Shown here piece by piece: positions 1-11,245 of a stretch of DNA of 64,000 bases (position 1 is the stretch's first letter; each line of letters starts with the position of its first letter). The notes under the pieces were generated by a model. It made no database searches, was not told where the DNA came from, and was given only the letters and a program-made list of their open reading frames with translations. The position numbers and the translations under genes were made by a program. The stretch comes from Notospermus geniculatus (lineage: Eukaryota; Nemertea; Pilidiophora; Heteronemertea; Lineidae). The stretch is from the NCBI GenBank assembly GCA_002633025.1, contig NMRB01001148.1, forward strand, positions 62,348-126,347, written 5' to 3'.

Positions 1-404
1 TCAGGAACGACTTGACCCGAAGCGCTCCAATGTGCTATGTGGTCCCCTGCAGATGACCTTTATGTGCATGTGAAGTTCCAGCCCGATCGGACATCCAATA
101 TGGCCGCCCCCAGGTGGCATAACCCAAAAATCATCAAAATCTTTTCTGGGAATGACTTGACCCAGATTGCTCATAACTGATGTGTACCTCCCTCTGTCAT
201 TAGACTATTATGTCCAACCCAGTGAGCACATGGTCCATGGACCATTTCATTTATCATTACTGCGTAATAAAGTTCTTGAAGCAACTGCACCCTGCACCAG
301 CAGATGTTGGCTCAGGTTGATAGAAATCCTGTGCTTTTTAAATATTTAAAAAAAATTTATTTAAAGGGCGTCCTGAATACATGTGCGAACCATTTCCATT
401 ACAG
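1..404. other. intron or left flank of the GPCR gene with dispersed repeat text
   Basis: There is no coding potential before the acceptor at 404. The segment around 215-250 (gagcacatggtccatggacc) recurs with small changes at 39280-39300 in an intron of gene C, so part of this stretch is a dispersed repeat. Confidence 0.5.
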
Positions 405-1376
405 CTCAACTCTATGCGTGGGTCAGCATCTTTATTCTCCCCATCAACAGTGCCCTTAATCCAGTGCTATACTCCTTCAGTGCCGTCTCATTCAGATCTA
501 ATGTGGTGAAAGGCGCTCGGAGACTCTTTGGAATAAGTAAAGGCGCTGGAGGAAAATACAAAGGTGAGGAATGAGCGGGGAAGTTTCTTTGCCAACGCCT
601 TCGTAACACCCGGCGCAGTTTCGGACCGGGCCCTGTTTTATCCGCGCCGCTCCGAATCACTTCACGCGATTCTCAGAAGATGACAAATTGGCGTCACACT
701 ATCCAACCAATCACTGGTTCGTTTTCTGGACCATTTGGGACCATGCTAACGGATGCCCAAAATGATCCTGAAAGTGGATCACCGGTTGACATCTTCTGAG
801 AATCTCCTGAACCGAAGCAGTTTTGGAGCGCTGTTAAAACGGCCAAAAAATAGGTCGGGGCGAATTAAATGACTGTATCCCAGGGGCGAGTTATCCGGGG
901 GTGAATTTCCTAGGGGCGAATTATCCTAGGGGTGAATTATCGGGGGAAGGGGGGGGGAGAGTTATCCGGGTGTGAATTATCCGGGGCCTTTCATTTCATA
1001 ACAGTAATGTATCTGTATCTGATCATATTCATTATCCATTACATACTTTGTGCCTGTTACATTGTTCCGCCTAATCGTCATCATGTCGCGAGTGGGTAGC
1101 CATAAATGCACTTTTTGCGCGGCACTCGGGGGCGAGTTATCCTGTAACACCGGTCCTTATACTCACTCAGCCTGATGCTTAGTTCAACTGTTTCTGTTTC
1201 TTGCAGGTTACCACGCGCACTCGATCACAGATGCCGAGCAGACGACCTCGTTCACCGTCTGCAAAACAGAAATTCCCAACGGAAATGACATCATGTTATT
1301 GGGAGATATCAAACAAGAGGACATGATGACACACACCATGTCGGACAGTCCTTTGAACGACAGCAAGTATGCGTAG
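405..1376 (+). CDS. 3' end of a leucine-rich-repeat GPCR (relaxin-receptor/LGR-like), last two exons
   Basis: Two exons join in frame. Exon 405-563 follows an acceptor ending TTACAG and ends at AAAG|GTGAGG in phase 1. Exon 1207-1376 follows TTGCAG and ends in TAG. The first exon encodes the seventh membrane helix, with the motif LPINSALNPVLYSFS containing NPVLY (the class A NPxxY). A basic helix-8 stretch (FRSNVVKGARRLFG) follows. The second exon adds a 55-residue hydrophilic, Ser/Thr/Asp-rich cytoplasmic tail. By family knowledge, LPINSxxNPxLY is typical of glycoprotein-hormone and relaxin-type LGRs, and the NSALNP form points to the relaxin-receptor/GRL101 side. Such receptors sit in the plasma membrane and signal through G proteins. 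The ectodomain and helices 1-6 must lie to the left of the window. The ATG at 383 is intronic and is not a start. Confidence 0.85.
862..990. repeat. short minisatellite, gaattatcc units
   Basis: About six imperfect copies of a 15-20 base unit of the form ggggcgaattatcctag lie in the last GPCR intron. A stray unit occurs at 1128-1144. Confidence 0.7.
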
Positions 1377-1461
1377 TGCGACATAGACCAACCACCGACT
1401 TTTCTAGATGTATATACGTACTGCATATGTATAAGATATATTTTTCATCAGTAGATATAGA

Positions 1462-1467
1462 AATAAA
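1462..1467 (+). terminator. polyadenylation signal of the LGR-like GPCR gene
   Basis: AATAAA lies 86 bases after the GPCR stop codon and is followed by GTGTAGAC and an A-rich run. It is the first such hexamer after the stop. Confidence 0.6.
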
Positions 1468-1521
1468 GTGTAGACAAAAAAACGCACAACCACACTTCCA
1501 CTACACGGAGCCCAAAACTAC

Positions 1522-1935
1522 TGATAGTGGATTGAGAATCTTTCTAGAAGAAAGAAGACACCAAAATATCCTGGTTCGGTCCAGTGGTTCCAACAACGGA
1601 GTCCGACCCTAATGGGGAACGTATGTGTCACTATTACTTAAAACTAGTGAAATGAAAGTGACATCCAGGTCCTGAGCAGTTTCCCCAACAAAAAGGTGCC
1701 CGTCGTATGTCCTGGTGTCCTGCTCTCTATCGCATATGATGTGATGCAAAGTAGGGCTCTTGGTTATGAAACTTGGCGGTTCGCCGGTAAAGTTAAGGAC
1801 TTCACAATAGCTGCTCTGGACCTAAAACAAATGCACCCAATCGAGATATCGTGGTGTTACTTTTTCTCCTACAAAGAGTTTCTGTCCATTCATACCAGCA
1901 GTCTGGGACTGAGTTTGGTGGATGTATGTTTGTGC
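1522..1935. repeat. MITE-like inverted-repeat element, family M1 copy 1
   Basis: The left part (around 1535-1585, agaaagaagacaccaaaata) is matched in reverse complement by the right part (around 1838-1890, atatcgtggtgttac). The same arrangement recurs at 29908-30215, so both are copies of one non-autonomous element. No transposase frame is seen. Confidence 0.65.
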
Positions 1936-2124
1936 GGTGGGTTTTTTTCTGGCGCGGGGGGACACACTGTAAAACAACATTTATTTCACTTTAGTCAAGG
2001 CGCAAGTATTTGGTTTTCCTGATCGGCGAAAAGGTTACTCAACCAATTTTTGCATTTTTACCAAAACTACTTTTTGGTCGCAATCATGCTGGTAATAAGT
2101 TTCCGCAACGGTTCGACATAAAGT

Positions 2125-2235
2125 GTCACAGTGTTCAGTTTTTTCAGTGTTCCCCCTCATTGTGTGGGGTATACTATGGAACGGAAGCGACGGATTTCCC
2201 AGTGTTCCCCTGTTGGAAAGTTCTAGTGGCCTCTC
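2125..2235. repeat. dispersed repeat of the cagtgttcccc / gttacaccg family, fragment
   Basis: The text cagtgttccccctcattgtg and tgttcccctgttg resembles the copies at 3331-3665, 29079-29220, 51690-53200 and 54745-54925. Confidence 0.45.
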
Positions 2236-2259
2236 TTACTGTCAATTGTATGGAAAAAC

Positions 2260-2384
2260 TAAGGCCCATATTCTAGAAGCCTCCTTAACTCTAAGGTCCA
2301 CTTTAAGCTTTTGTATTCTACCCTGCAGACAATAGCTAAAGGTAAACCTTAGAGTTAAGGAAGCTTCTAGAATACGGCCCTAAG
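2260..2384. repeat. fold-back element, gggccatattctagaagcctcc family
   Basis: The left arm (aaggcccatattctagaagc...) and right arm (...gcttctagaatacggccct) are near-perfect inverted repeats around a short loop. A longer relative sits at 62369-62771. Confidence 0.75.
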
Positions 2385-2646
2385 TCTGGCGACGACAGGG
2401 TTCAGGAGTGACTTCAGGTGTGGCACTCAATGTTTGGTTGTGGATAACTTTATGGAAGAACCAAGAGGACTGGAGGTTGAAAATAGTTCATTAATCTAGG
2501 ATTTGTTGATGCACGCGGAGATAAACCGCTTACCTCACCCGCGACGCATTTTAGTAAAGACCACGCGCCTGGTGTAAACCCCTTCAAAAAATAACCTCGA
2601 AATGGGGTTATGTAATCACCTTCAGCCATTTGACAAACTCATCAAC

Positions 2647-3199
2647 AAAAGACGAATGTAGGTAAAAAAGGTACAGGTAAAAAAGGGATAGGTAAAAAGG
2701 TACAGTAAAAAGGTATGGGTAAAAAGGTACTAGGTAATAAAGGTACTGGGTAAAAAGGTACAGGTAAAAAAGGTACTAGGTAAAAAAGGTAATAGGTAAT
2801 AAAGGTACTAGGTAATAAAGGTACAGGTAAAAAGGATACTAGGTAAAAAAGGTACAAGGTTAAATATTGAATTTGCAAGCATGCTGCATTGGATCATCCA
2901 GAACTTTGCAAATTGGACCTTAAACCTTTGACGTCATACCCGTATCCCGATACTTCGTCCGATACGGGCATTTTTTCTACAGCCCAAGTCACGGCGCCTG
3001 ACTCTCATACCCCCTTATTCATGTTGCCTTCCAAATATTCAACCTTCGAATTGAAGTACCTTTTTTACCTGTACCTTTTTCACCTAGTACCTTTATTACC
3101 TAGTACCTTTTTTACCTAGTACCTTTTTTACCCATACCTTTTTTACCGTACCTTTTTTACCTATACCTTTTTTACCTGTACCTTTTTTACCGTATACCA
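2647..3199. repeat. paired inverted minisatellite arrays (ggtaaaaaaggtac)
   Basis: Bases 2655-2862 are an array of about 14 units of ggtaaaaaaggtac(t)a. Bases 3053-3199 hold about 10 units of the reverse complement (gtaccttttttacc). A unique spacer of about 190 bases separates them. Every apparent reading frame here is repeat text and not a gene. Confidence 0.85.
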
Positions 3200-3330
3200 C
3201 AAAGGACGTATTACTAAATACATGTAAGACGCTTTATTGATTCAGATATAAAACAGACATCATCTGTCGCCGTTTTCTCGGATTTTTATCTTTGAGAACG
3301 GGTTTCTTGAAGCCAGGTGTAACATAACTG

Positions 3331-3665
3331 CGTGTTTCTGTACCTCAGTGTTCCCCAACAATAGACGCGGCCTGGAATGGTTATTGTTGGGTTAGTTGCC
3401 GCTTAATCCGTCAGCAGGGAAACAATAAGAAAACACAGAAATACGGGGAACACTGATCGACGTTACACCGGTGTAACGTTTTTCAGTGAGGTCCGTGTGC
3501 CAGTGTGACATAACAATAGATTGACGGAATAAGCGGCGACTTGACAATAAGCGACACACACAGAAACAGCGAGTCCGTTTCCCCAGAGTGTTCCGAACAA
3601 TGGGCATCACACAGAAAAACGGCCACACTGAAAAATGTTACACATGTGCGACAGGGATCAAAGTC
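3331..3665. repeat. cagtgttcccc / gttacaccg repeat, two head-to-head copies
   Basis: Two copies meet at a palindrome near 3462-3480 (cgttacaccggtgtaacg). Each carries the family words caataagcggcgac-like, acacagaaa and gggaacactg. The same words occur at 51.7-53.2 and 54.7-54.9 kb. Confidence 0.6.
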
Positions 3666-5099
3666 CCCTTGGAATCTAAGTCCGGTTTTATTGTTCAGCG
3701 AGGGATTAGAATATATGGCTGTGGAGATCATGACCATTCGAATACATGTATAACCTTACAATAGCGGGCTATTGTTTGCCGGACTTGCATTCCTAGGACG
3801 TTGATTCCTGTCACACCGGCAATTCATAGGTGTGACCGCAAAAAGACCCGGGGATTTTATGTAGTGTAACCACGGCTATTGTCGTGTATGCGGTTAAGTA
3901 CGATAACATTATTCAAGACCGTCTACCTGGTAGATGCCTCTGATGTCACCACCACTAGGTCTTGCATATACGTGTACAATCAATGTAGTACACCCAATGA
4001 CAATGTCTGAAAGGATACGAGTAGTGTGGAGTCCAAGAAACTCATTCAGTGAAGTTCATTCGGTTTTTTTGAGGCAATTTTGGTGAAGAATTTGAAAGAA
4101 GTCGAGAGGTCATTTCAAGAAACTGCGGCAGCCGAAGGACCTAGACAACGGTATGTTCGCGGGCATGTCTTTGATCTCGCACTAGTTATGGTAACCATAT
4201 CGACCAGGCATAGCTTCTTTTACGATATGACATAGACGGCTATTGCCTGGTACGTTATGGTTTACCCATATGCTGCCTGTGGTGCATAGTGTATTTCATG
4301 TACTGAACAAAATCACCAATTATTGTCAAACCTGACTAAATTCGAATAATTAACTGTCATGAATCCTTTCATTTATCCTCATTTCTCATAGTGGTATTCC
4401 AAAAGACAGAAAAATTGGCACAAATTAGGAAAAAACTTTGATACAAAACTCCGTCGAAATGTCACCAACACATGTAAACAAGTCGCGAACTCGTAGCTGT
4501 CACAAGACCCGAGGTCACGTGACTGGGCGTAGTCGCTGACACTGAATGAGAACGAGACTAACGTCACTGCGCAATTGCATTGCGCGAGACTCCCATCATG
4601 GCGTGTCACCGGCCTGTACATTTCGATTCGAGAAGCGGATTTTAAACTCGATTTGGGAAGTAAATAAGAACGGGATTTTACTAAATTCACTCGGATATGG
4701 TGTATCGACGATAGCTCAACAACACAGGAATACAATATTGTGGATTTTCGTCCTGGTAGTGTGAATTAACAGTGCCCGCCCGGAATTCGGGGCGGAGGTG
4801 CTCCACAGGGAATGTATTGGGCGATCTGAGACTCTGTATGCGCGCTATGTAAAAGTCAGTTTGTAAAAGCAAAAGCGGAGCATACAGAGTCCCAGTTACT
4901 GAGACTAATCTCGCACGTGATTTTTTTTCACTCACTAGACCCTTTCGACAAGTACATATATGGCGCCCGTTTGTTCCATATATCCCTCCCCGCCCCAATT
5001 TCCCTCAACACTCAGGTTTCTGGATCTGAATGCCGATTTTACTTCCATGAGCGGTTTAGAAAATGCACCAGAAAATCGTGTGTATGACATGTACATCAA
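3666..5099. other. intergenic, no feature recognised
   Basis: Mixed-composition sequence without long frames, splice-supported exons or clear repeats. A small inverted match lies at 4830-4895 (gactctgtatg / catacagagtc). Confidence 0.5.
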
Positions 5100-5247
5100 A
5101 TAGGCCCCTTTCGAAAGTCTTCAGCGGGTAATAACAACATCCTCGCCCCAGGTCAAAATGCACTCGATGTACATCATTCACGTTTTGAGCTGGGGCGAGG
5201 ATGTTGTTATTACCCGCTAGCGCTGGAGACTTTCGAAAGGGGCCTAT
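5100..5247. repeat. fold-back element, about 148 bp
   Basis: The ends ataggcccctttcgaaagtc and gactttcgaaaggggcctat are exact reverse complements. Inner blocks (gggtaataacaacatcctcg and its complement) also pair, leaving a loop of about 40 bases. Confidence 0.85.
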
Positions 5248-6014
5248 TCACACAGCAAATTGTCGATGTCTTTGAATCCAAGTCATGACACTGACGCTTT
5301 TGATATTAGGGGGGGGGGTGTATTTCTCCCAAAGGGGGTCGTTCGGACCCCCGACGCCCCCCCCCCCGGCTGCGCCTATGTTATCTTTCTTGTTGCCATC
5401 AGTTGCAGAGAAAAAATATATGTAGGTGAATAAATGACACGTTCGCGATCATAGACTTGCCCTCATATTTTCTGAATGCGTTCTATCTTGAAATTGTTTC
5501 ACACACAAAAATTATTTTCAACGTTATTTTCACAGTTTTACTTGTTGGTGATGATCGACATTGCTGAAACACAGAGCAGGCTGTTGATACAAAGGTGAAA
5601 TAATTTCGTGGCCTGCAAAATTCATTATTTCAAAATTACAAATTTCTGTATTTTAGTGAATCAGATCCTACGTGGACAGTCTTAAATCTGCGGTTGATCG
5701 CGTGGTGAATGGTATCCAAAAAGAGTGAATTGCTTTTTATGGACTACATGTAGGCCTATATTCCATCGTAATGTAGGCCTAATAATATATCCAAGATGGT
5801 GGCGAATACATCCAAGATGGCGGCGATCGATCGTGCATTCAGATGCATGTACTTTGAATGGCACAACCAATGCCAACAAAATTGAAATAATGTACAAAAG
5901 TCGTGTACATGTACGTGTAGTCCATGTCATTTTGTGTTGTCTCATGATCAGATCGTGAATAAAAGTATTTTTCTTTCTCTCGGTCGTTAATTTCTCCAAG
6001 CGAGGTTGAGATCT

Positions 6015-6726
6015 GGGGGGACCGCATAGAAACTCAGCTAGTGAACGGCCCGCTAGTCCCTAGCGGGACCTTGTCGCCCGATATCGTATCGGGGTAATTC
6101 TGGAGGCCGCACAGAACCATCGATAGGACCCCGCTAGTGAAGTCCGCCGATAAGCTGTTGGAAGTTTGCGTATCGCGCTGCCGTCGTGGGCCCCACATCA
6201 TTTCCATTGTTCCCCCTCTCGGAATTTCGTAATAGTTTGCCCACTTGTCAAGGACATGCCGTAACCTCGCTCATTTTACTCTCGCCGACAGTGCCGGCGG
6301 ATTTCTATGCGCCCTCTACTGCTAGCGGGCCGCTAGCTGTCGATATTTTCTGATGAATTCATCATCAGTAAAATCCTCGTACAGGTTAATTTTGGACGAA
6401 AATTTCTACCGTGAGGTAAATCTTCACGAAAACCAACAAATGCATCTGCCTCTACCTGCCACAGGTCGACGAATGGTCCTCTACAATTACAAGCGGACTC
6501 ACTGGAGGTGCTCTTAGTTCCTCCAGCGATTTGGCCTGGCGACAGCGTCGCCGACAGCCTGGCGAATTTCTTTGCGGCCTCCATATCGGTACTGCTAGCG
6601 GGCCGCCAGCTGTCGGGGTTTCTATGCGCTCAATATCAACAAGTGGCCGCATGGAACCTCCGCTAAGGCTCCGTTCACTATCGACTGACCCCGCTAGTCC
6701 CTAGCGGAGTTTCTATGCGGTCCCCC
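6015..6726. repeat. inverted-repeat element, about 0.7 kb
   Basis: Terminal inverted repeats ggggggaccgcatagaaact and agtttctatgcggtcccccc bound the element. Inside, several copies of gctagcgggccgctagctgtcg-type text occur in both orientations. No coding frame is seen. Confidence 0.7.
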
Positions 6727-6954
6727 CTGGTCCGACTCCCACTCCCGCTCTGACTCCGAGGTGCTAAAATTCGGATTTTTCAAGTCAGAGATAAGTTTAC
6801 CACCCAGGCGGGTTCTATTCGTTCTCCTGAATGAGTAAACACCAGTGCTTTGGAAAACCCCGTTGTATTTGATACGTAGTTCCCCAAAAAAGGGTTCCTC
6901 TGGAGTCGGAGTCGAGACTCTGAACGTTTTCTGAGTAGCTGACGGAGTCCTTGT

Positions 6955-7338
6955 GAGCCTGTATTGGTTGATAAAAATAGCGAGGTTTAGCTCCTTTCCG
7001 ACTCCGGCTTCAACCACATGTACCAAAATGAATTGCAGTCCGCTGTGGACATCCTTGATAAAAAACGATTTGATAGACGTTTGCAAATCGCAACATGCCA
7101 TAGCTTTGTTGCAGAATAATTTTGACTCGTAATCGGAAGTGCATGGTTATGAATCGCAAATATTATAGTCGATATTCATTATTTATCCGCACTTCCGATT
7201 TATAATGCCAAATTTTTCGCCCTTCAATTTATGGTGTTTGACGAATTGAAAACGTCTATCAAATCGTTTTTATCAAGGATGTGCATAGCGGACTGCAATT
7301 CATTCTCTTAGTTGAAGTCGGAGTCGGAAAGGTGCTAA
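6955..7338. repeat. inverted-repeat element with gtcggagtcgg text
   Basis: The left block (6965-7095: ataaaaatagcgaggtttag, tccgactccg, gaattgcagtccgctg, aaaaaacgatttgatagacg) is matched in reverse by 7245-7338. A related gttgaagtcggagtcgg block stands alone at 28258-28305. Confidence 0.65.
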
Positions 7339-7339
7339 T

Positions 7340-7588
7340 ACCCCCATCACACTGAGCTGGTTCTCGGTACGATCTTGAAAATTTTGCCGAACGGTCTCAA
7401 ACTGTCTGCGAACGGTGTGGACGTAGTGGCAACGTTTTACAGACTTTTTACGAACTTCATGGACGGGAAGGGTGCTCCAGTACATCGAAGCATTATTTGG
7501 CCAAGGGTACACGTTCTAGCCCGTTTTACGATTTATTTAGGACGGGGCAGGACGTTTTGAGAACTACTTCAGTGTGACAGGCCCTTAA
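7340..7588. repeat. dispersed element, cccccatcacactgagct family, copy 1
   Basis: About 245 bases align from end to end with 43937-44198: catcacactgagct at the left, cttcatggacgggaagggtg in the middle, and aactacttcagtgtgacag at the right. The outer ends (cacactga / tcagtgtg) are short inverted repeats. The ORF inside is not shared in frame with the second copy. Confidence 0.75.
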
Positions 7589-7899
7589 TGTTGTGGGATA
7601 GAGGCCACCAGGATTTAGGATTTAGAGTGGACATCATTCACTCCTTCAGCATTTTATGGGACCGTATGGTAGCAAGGGTTTTAATACTTGATGGTAAAAA
7701 TATTCAGTGATCTTGGCGCTTATACCGGGGAGATAGACAGCTGATGAATCGCTGCCGGCCCACATCTGGTCCCAGTTTGTGTAAAAAGTGCGCTATAGAA
7801 GACGAAGAGCCGTCGGCAGAGTGACCAATTGATTTTTTCGCATTTCTCCCAGCACTCAAAATTTAGCTTGGAATTTTGTTTTCAAGACGGTAAGGGTTA

Positions 7900-8013
7900 A
7901 GATGTTTTATGCATACGGCCCCAGAAACTTAAGTGTAAAATGTTCCTTATCTTTTGTTTGGAACAATAGTTTAAGGGAAATTTTACACTTAAGATGTTTT
8001 ATGCATACGGCCC
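7900..8013. repeat. hairpin flanked by a 22-bp direct repeat
   Basis: The word gatgttttatgcatacggcc(cc) occurs at 7901-7922 and again at 7991-8012. Between them acttaagtgtaaaat pairs with attttacacttaag. Confidence 0.7.
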
Positions 8014-8152
8014 CTGTTTTCCAGTAAATTCTGTTGAATTGTCTGTGACCTCCATTTCTTGTTAACAAAAACCGAAGAGGTGGGGTATGCTTGAAACTTT
8101 TGTTCTAGTTACGATTATACGACTATACGATTATACGATTAGGGTCTTTCCC

Positions 8153-8262
8153 AGTAGGGAGGTTTCGCAAGCGCCCGGTTAGGCCCTACGACGACGTATA
8201 CCCAAACAATAGATAAACGTCGTCGTGTGGCCTGACCGGGCGCTTGCGAAACCTCCCTATGG
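8153..8262. repeat. fold-back element, gcgcccggttaggcc family, copy 1
   Basis: The ends agggaggtttcgcaagcgcc and ggcgcttgcgaaacctccct pair exactly. The core contains accgggcgc and a cgtcgtc / gacgacg stem. A second copy with a related core is at 30440-30566. Confidence 0.8.
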
Positions 8263-9239
8263 CAAGAAAAGGACATGTTCAAGCATCCAAGGTTGTACAA
8301 ATAACCAAAACATGTCCTTCTCGAAAGCCCGATGCTCATTGGTCAAAATTGTTTACAAGACGTCTCATTCATTGTTCTTTGATGCGATAAAATATGCGGG
8401 GTTGGCATCTGAAAGGGTGCGTTCAATTTCATTCCAAGGATTTTTCCTTTTGAATCATGAATGGGGGTGGGACCCGAGATCAGTGTGCGTGTCATTTGAC
8501 ATCGCCTAGAACATGAGTACTGAAGCACCAAGGCCATCATCATCGACCGTGAAGTACTTATTATTCACAAAGGACTCGATGGTCATTTGCTGAAGTTGTT
8601 TATCAAAACTTTTTGGAGCGATCACATTTCATTGGGATATATGGGATCAGACGGGTTGACCTTCAGTTTTAAAAGGCCTTATTGTATAGCTGATCTAAAA
8701 ATACTCCTTTCTGACACATGAACCTTGAGGGATTAGAAATCGGTACTAATGTCTGTTTCCCTTTCCTAAATTCCACTGCACTGTTTGTGCCCTTTGTGTC
8801 CCAAAACAATACACTCAGGTAGCTGACCGCGAAATCTGTCAACTCGCTGCGATGTGATTGGTCCTTTTTGAAATCCTGTGTGCGGGGATTGGTCATGTTA
8901 GAATTTACTCCCGCCACTTTCCCGCCGACCATTCGGTCAGCAGGTGCCATTGGAGCAGGAAGGAGCTCCGTCTTTCACCGACTTCCCTTGAAACACGGAA
9001 CGGCGGGATCCCCCTGCACAAGGCTTCCTCACCGAGACCAAAATGATGGTAAGTGTCCTGGCATTTTGATTCCTCCGTCGAATGTCTTGCAGAACCATGT
9101 ACTCGAACCTCGATTTGTCGCTTCTCAAGCCGAGTTCTAGATGTTCTATTTCTAAAAGTATCTCTGTAACTTCTATTTTCATATACCTGGTAACAAGTTT
9201 GGCCAATTCGGCGTTCCTCGTGCCAATGCCGTTTCCTGG

Positions 9240-9640
9240 GGCGTCACCACATCGGTCTGGAGCCAAAACCGACGGAAGATATCCCATTCCCATGATTCCG
9301 GCGTTCCTATTGTCGATGTCCATCCCCTCGGCATGTCGGGCAGCACCACGTCGGTCTCGAGCCAAAACCGACAGAAGAGACCCCGTTCCGGCATTCCTAG
9401 TGTCAATGTCCGTCCCCTCGGGCATGTCGGCAGCACCACGTCGGTCTCGAGCCAAAACCGACGGAAAAGACCCCATTCCAGCGTTCCTATTGTCGATGTC
9501 CATGGACCCCCCGGGCATGTCGGCAGCACCACGTCGGTCTCGAGCCAAAACCGACAGAAGAGACCCCATTCCGGCGTTCCTAGTGTCATTGTCCGTCCCC
9601 TCGGGCATGTCGGGCAGCACCACATCGATCACGAGCCAAA
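9240..9640. repeat. minisatellite, 90-99 bp unit, about 4.5 copies
   Basis: The unit contains ccacgtcggtctcgagccaa and recurs at about 9247, 9346, 9436, 9529 and 9620. Most unit lengths are multiples of three, so four different frames stay open across it. No start context, splice site or known domain supports translation. Confidence 0.85.
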
Positions 9641-10078
9641 ACTGACGGAACAAGACCTAACGGCAGTGTTGGAGGAGTCCCCTCCGCGACGATTGACAAT
9701 GTAAGTCAAGAGAATGCGGCATGGACGGTGCACCGGGCGTCAAAAACGCCGCGTCGAGAATGTGCATGTAAAATGATGAGGTGATTCATATCCGCCATTT
9801 TTTATATCCGCCATTTTTTAAGTGGCCCAAAGTGACTTCCAAAATTGTTGCTAAGTGGTGTGACGTCAATGCTCACGTGATATCAGATTATTGCCAGTTG
9901 GTGGGCCGGATTGGTCCCCGCAAGTCAGTGTGCGGGGAACTGTATCACTCCCCAATCTGAATAATCCCAACACGACACGCACTTGATGGAACACCACTTG
10001 GAAACTCTATAGGGGCGGCCGCATTTGCATTTGTACTTATTTTGCATTGACCTGACCTCATTTTTCGGTCTTGATTCC

Positions 10079-10233
10079 TGGGGCCTGTTTCATAAACGCT
10101 AAAGGCACCTCATTAACTAATAATACTTGAATATGCTCGTTCTGGACTTGTGTCAATATCCAGTTTATTCCTTAGAGCATAAGCAAGTTTTATTAGTTAA
10201 TGAAGTGCCTTTAGCGTTTATGAAACAGGCCCC
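10079..10233. repeat. fold-back element, 155 bp
   Basis: The ends ggggcctgtttcataaacgc and gcgtttatgaaacaggcccc are exact reverse complements. Pairing continues through aaaggcacttcattaactaa. The ORF across it is repeat text. Confidence 0.85.
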
Positions 10234-10589
10234 TCGTCATTTCCAAGATAATCAGGCTTTGCGGAGATTTGCGGCGATCGTGACGAAAGGAACGGCATTC
10301 CGTAGTTCCTTATCAAACGCAACTGAAGGCGAGTTCTTTGCGTCCATTTTAGACTTCGAATTGGAATTCGATTCGAAGCAACGCCAGAATTATTTTGATC
10401 TGCTTATCTAGTTCAAGAAGCAGTTGATTCCGATTTGTGCAATTTGATTCCGATTTGTGCACGCCGTTGTTAGTCCCTTTCCTGAAGGACTGGGCATATT
10501 CCCACTTGCTTCACCTCTGCATGTTGACCGCACGACTGCCTGGCTTCAACTGAGACCATGGCGCGGTATTGGCCTTCTGGGCGAACCCA

Positions 10590-10705
10590 GCATTCAATTT
10601 CTCGGCCTCCCTGACCACTTCAGAGCAGTCGGCACCCCGCCAAGCCGGGGGCGCAGCTCGAGAGATGCACGTCCGACCCGCACGGGATTCGAACACCAAC
10701 TGACG
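10590..10705 (-). repeat. possible tRNA-derived SINE fragment
   Basis: The minus strand reads gttcgaatcccgtgcgggtc, a good RNA polymerase III B box. No clear A box is seen 5' of it, so this is a degenerate head at best. Confidence 0.35.
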
Positions 10706-10785
10706 ATATTGGGGTAATCACGTGCGCAATCACGTGCACATGACGTCACACCACGAATCCTCAATGAAAAGGAGTTTTACAACAC

Positions 10786-10862
10786 AAGGCTATTGTTCTC
10801 CTCCACATAGAGGATTTCCTCAAGGCTATTGTTCTCAACAGGAGAACAATAGCCTTGAGGAC
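10786..10862. repeat. hairpin, aaggctattgttctc
   Basis: aaggctattgttctc occurs twice on the plus strand and once in reverse complement (gagaacaatagcctt), forming alternative stems. Confidence 0.7.
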
Positions 10863-11160
10863 TTTTTAATCATTCATTGATTGCGTATTCACATTGTCAA
10901 TTTTCTATTTTCAGCCTCATGGTGCTGTACGCCCTGTGTGCTACGTGTACTGGTAGCAACTCGGTCTTCTCACGTGACTGGAACTCGATTCTGCGGACTT
11001 TATTCTGTTGAAGGACGTTCTGAACAATTATGCATGGTGTTGTTTGTGAAACTTCCTTCCTCAGTGTGACGGACTTGAGTTATCGAATTCCCAGGGGAAT
11101 GTCAACATTGTGTGTTGCAGTTGCTTGCTTTCGACGGATGGATGCGTTTCTGGAACTTGT

Positions 11161-11245
11161 GGTCTCGTGATCTCGCCAGGTCTCGTGATCTCGCCAGGTC
11201 TCCTGATCTCACTCGTGATCTCGCGAGGTCTCGTGATCTCGCAAG
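11161..11245. repeat. minisatellite, tctcgtgatctcgccagg
   Basis: About five imperfect copies of an 18-base unit. The frames that cross it are repeat text. Confidence 0.75.

Noticed and set aside
8937-9653. 238-codon minus-strand frame, the longest in the window
   Set aside because: It lies across the 90-99 bp minisatellite and three other frames are equally open there.
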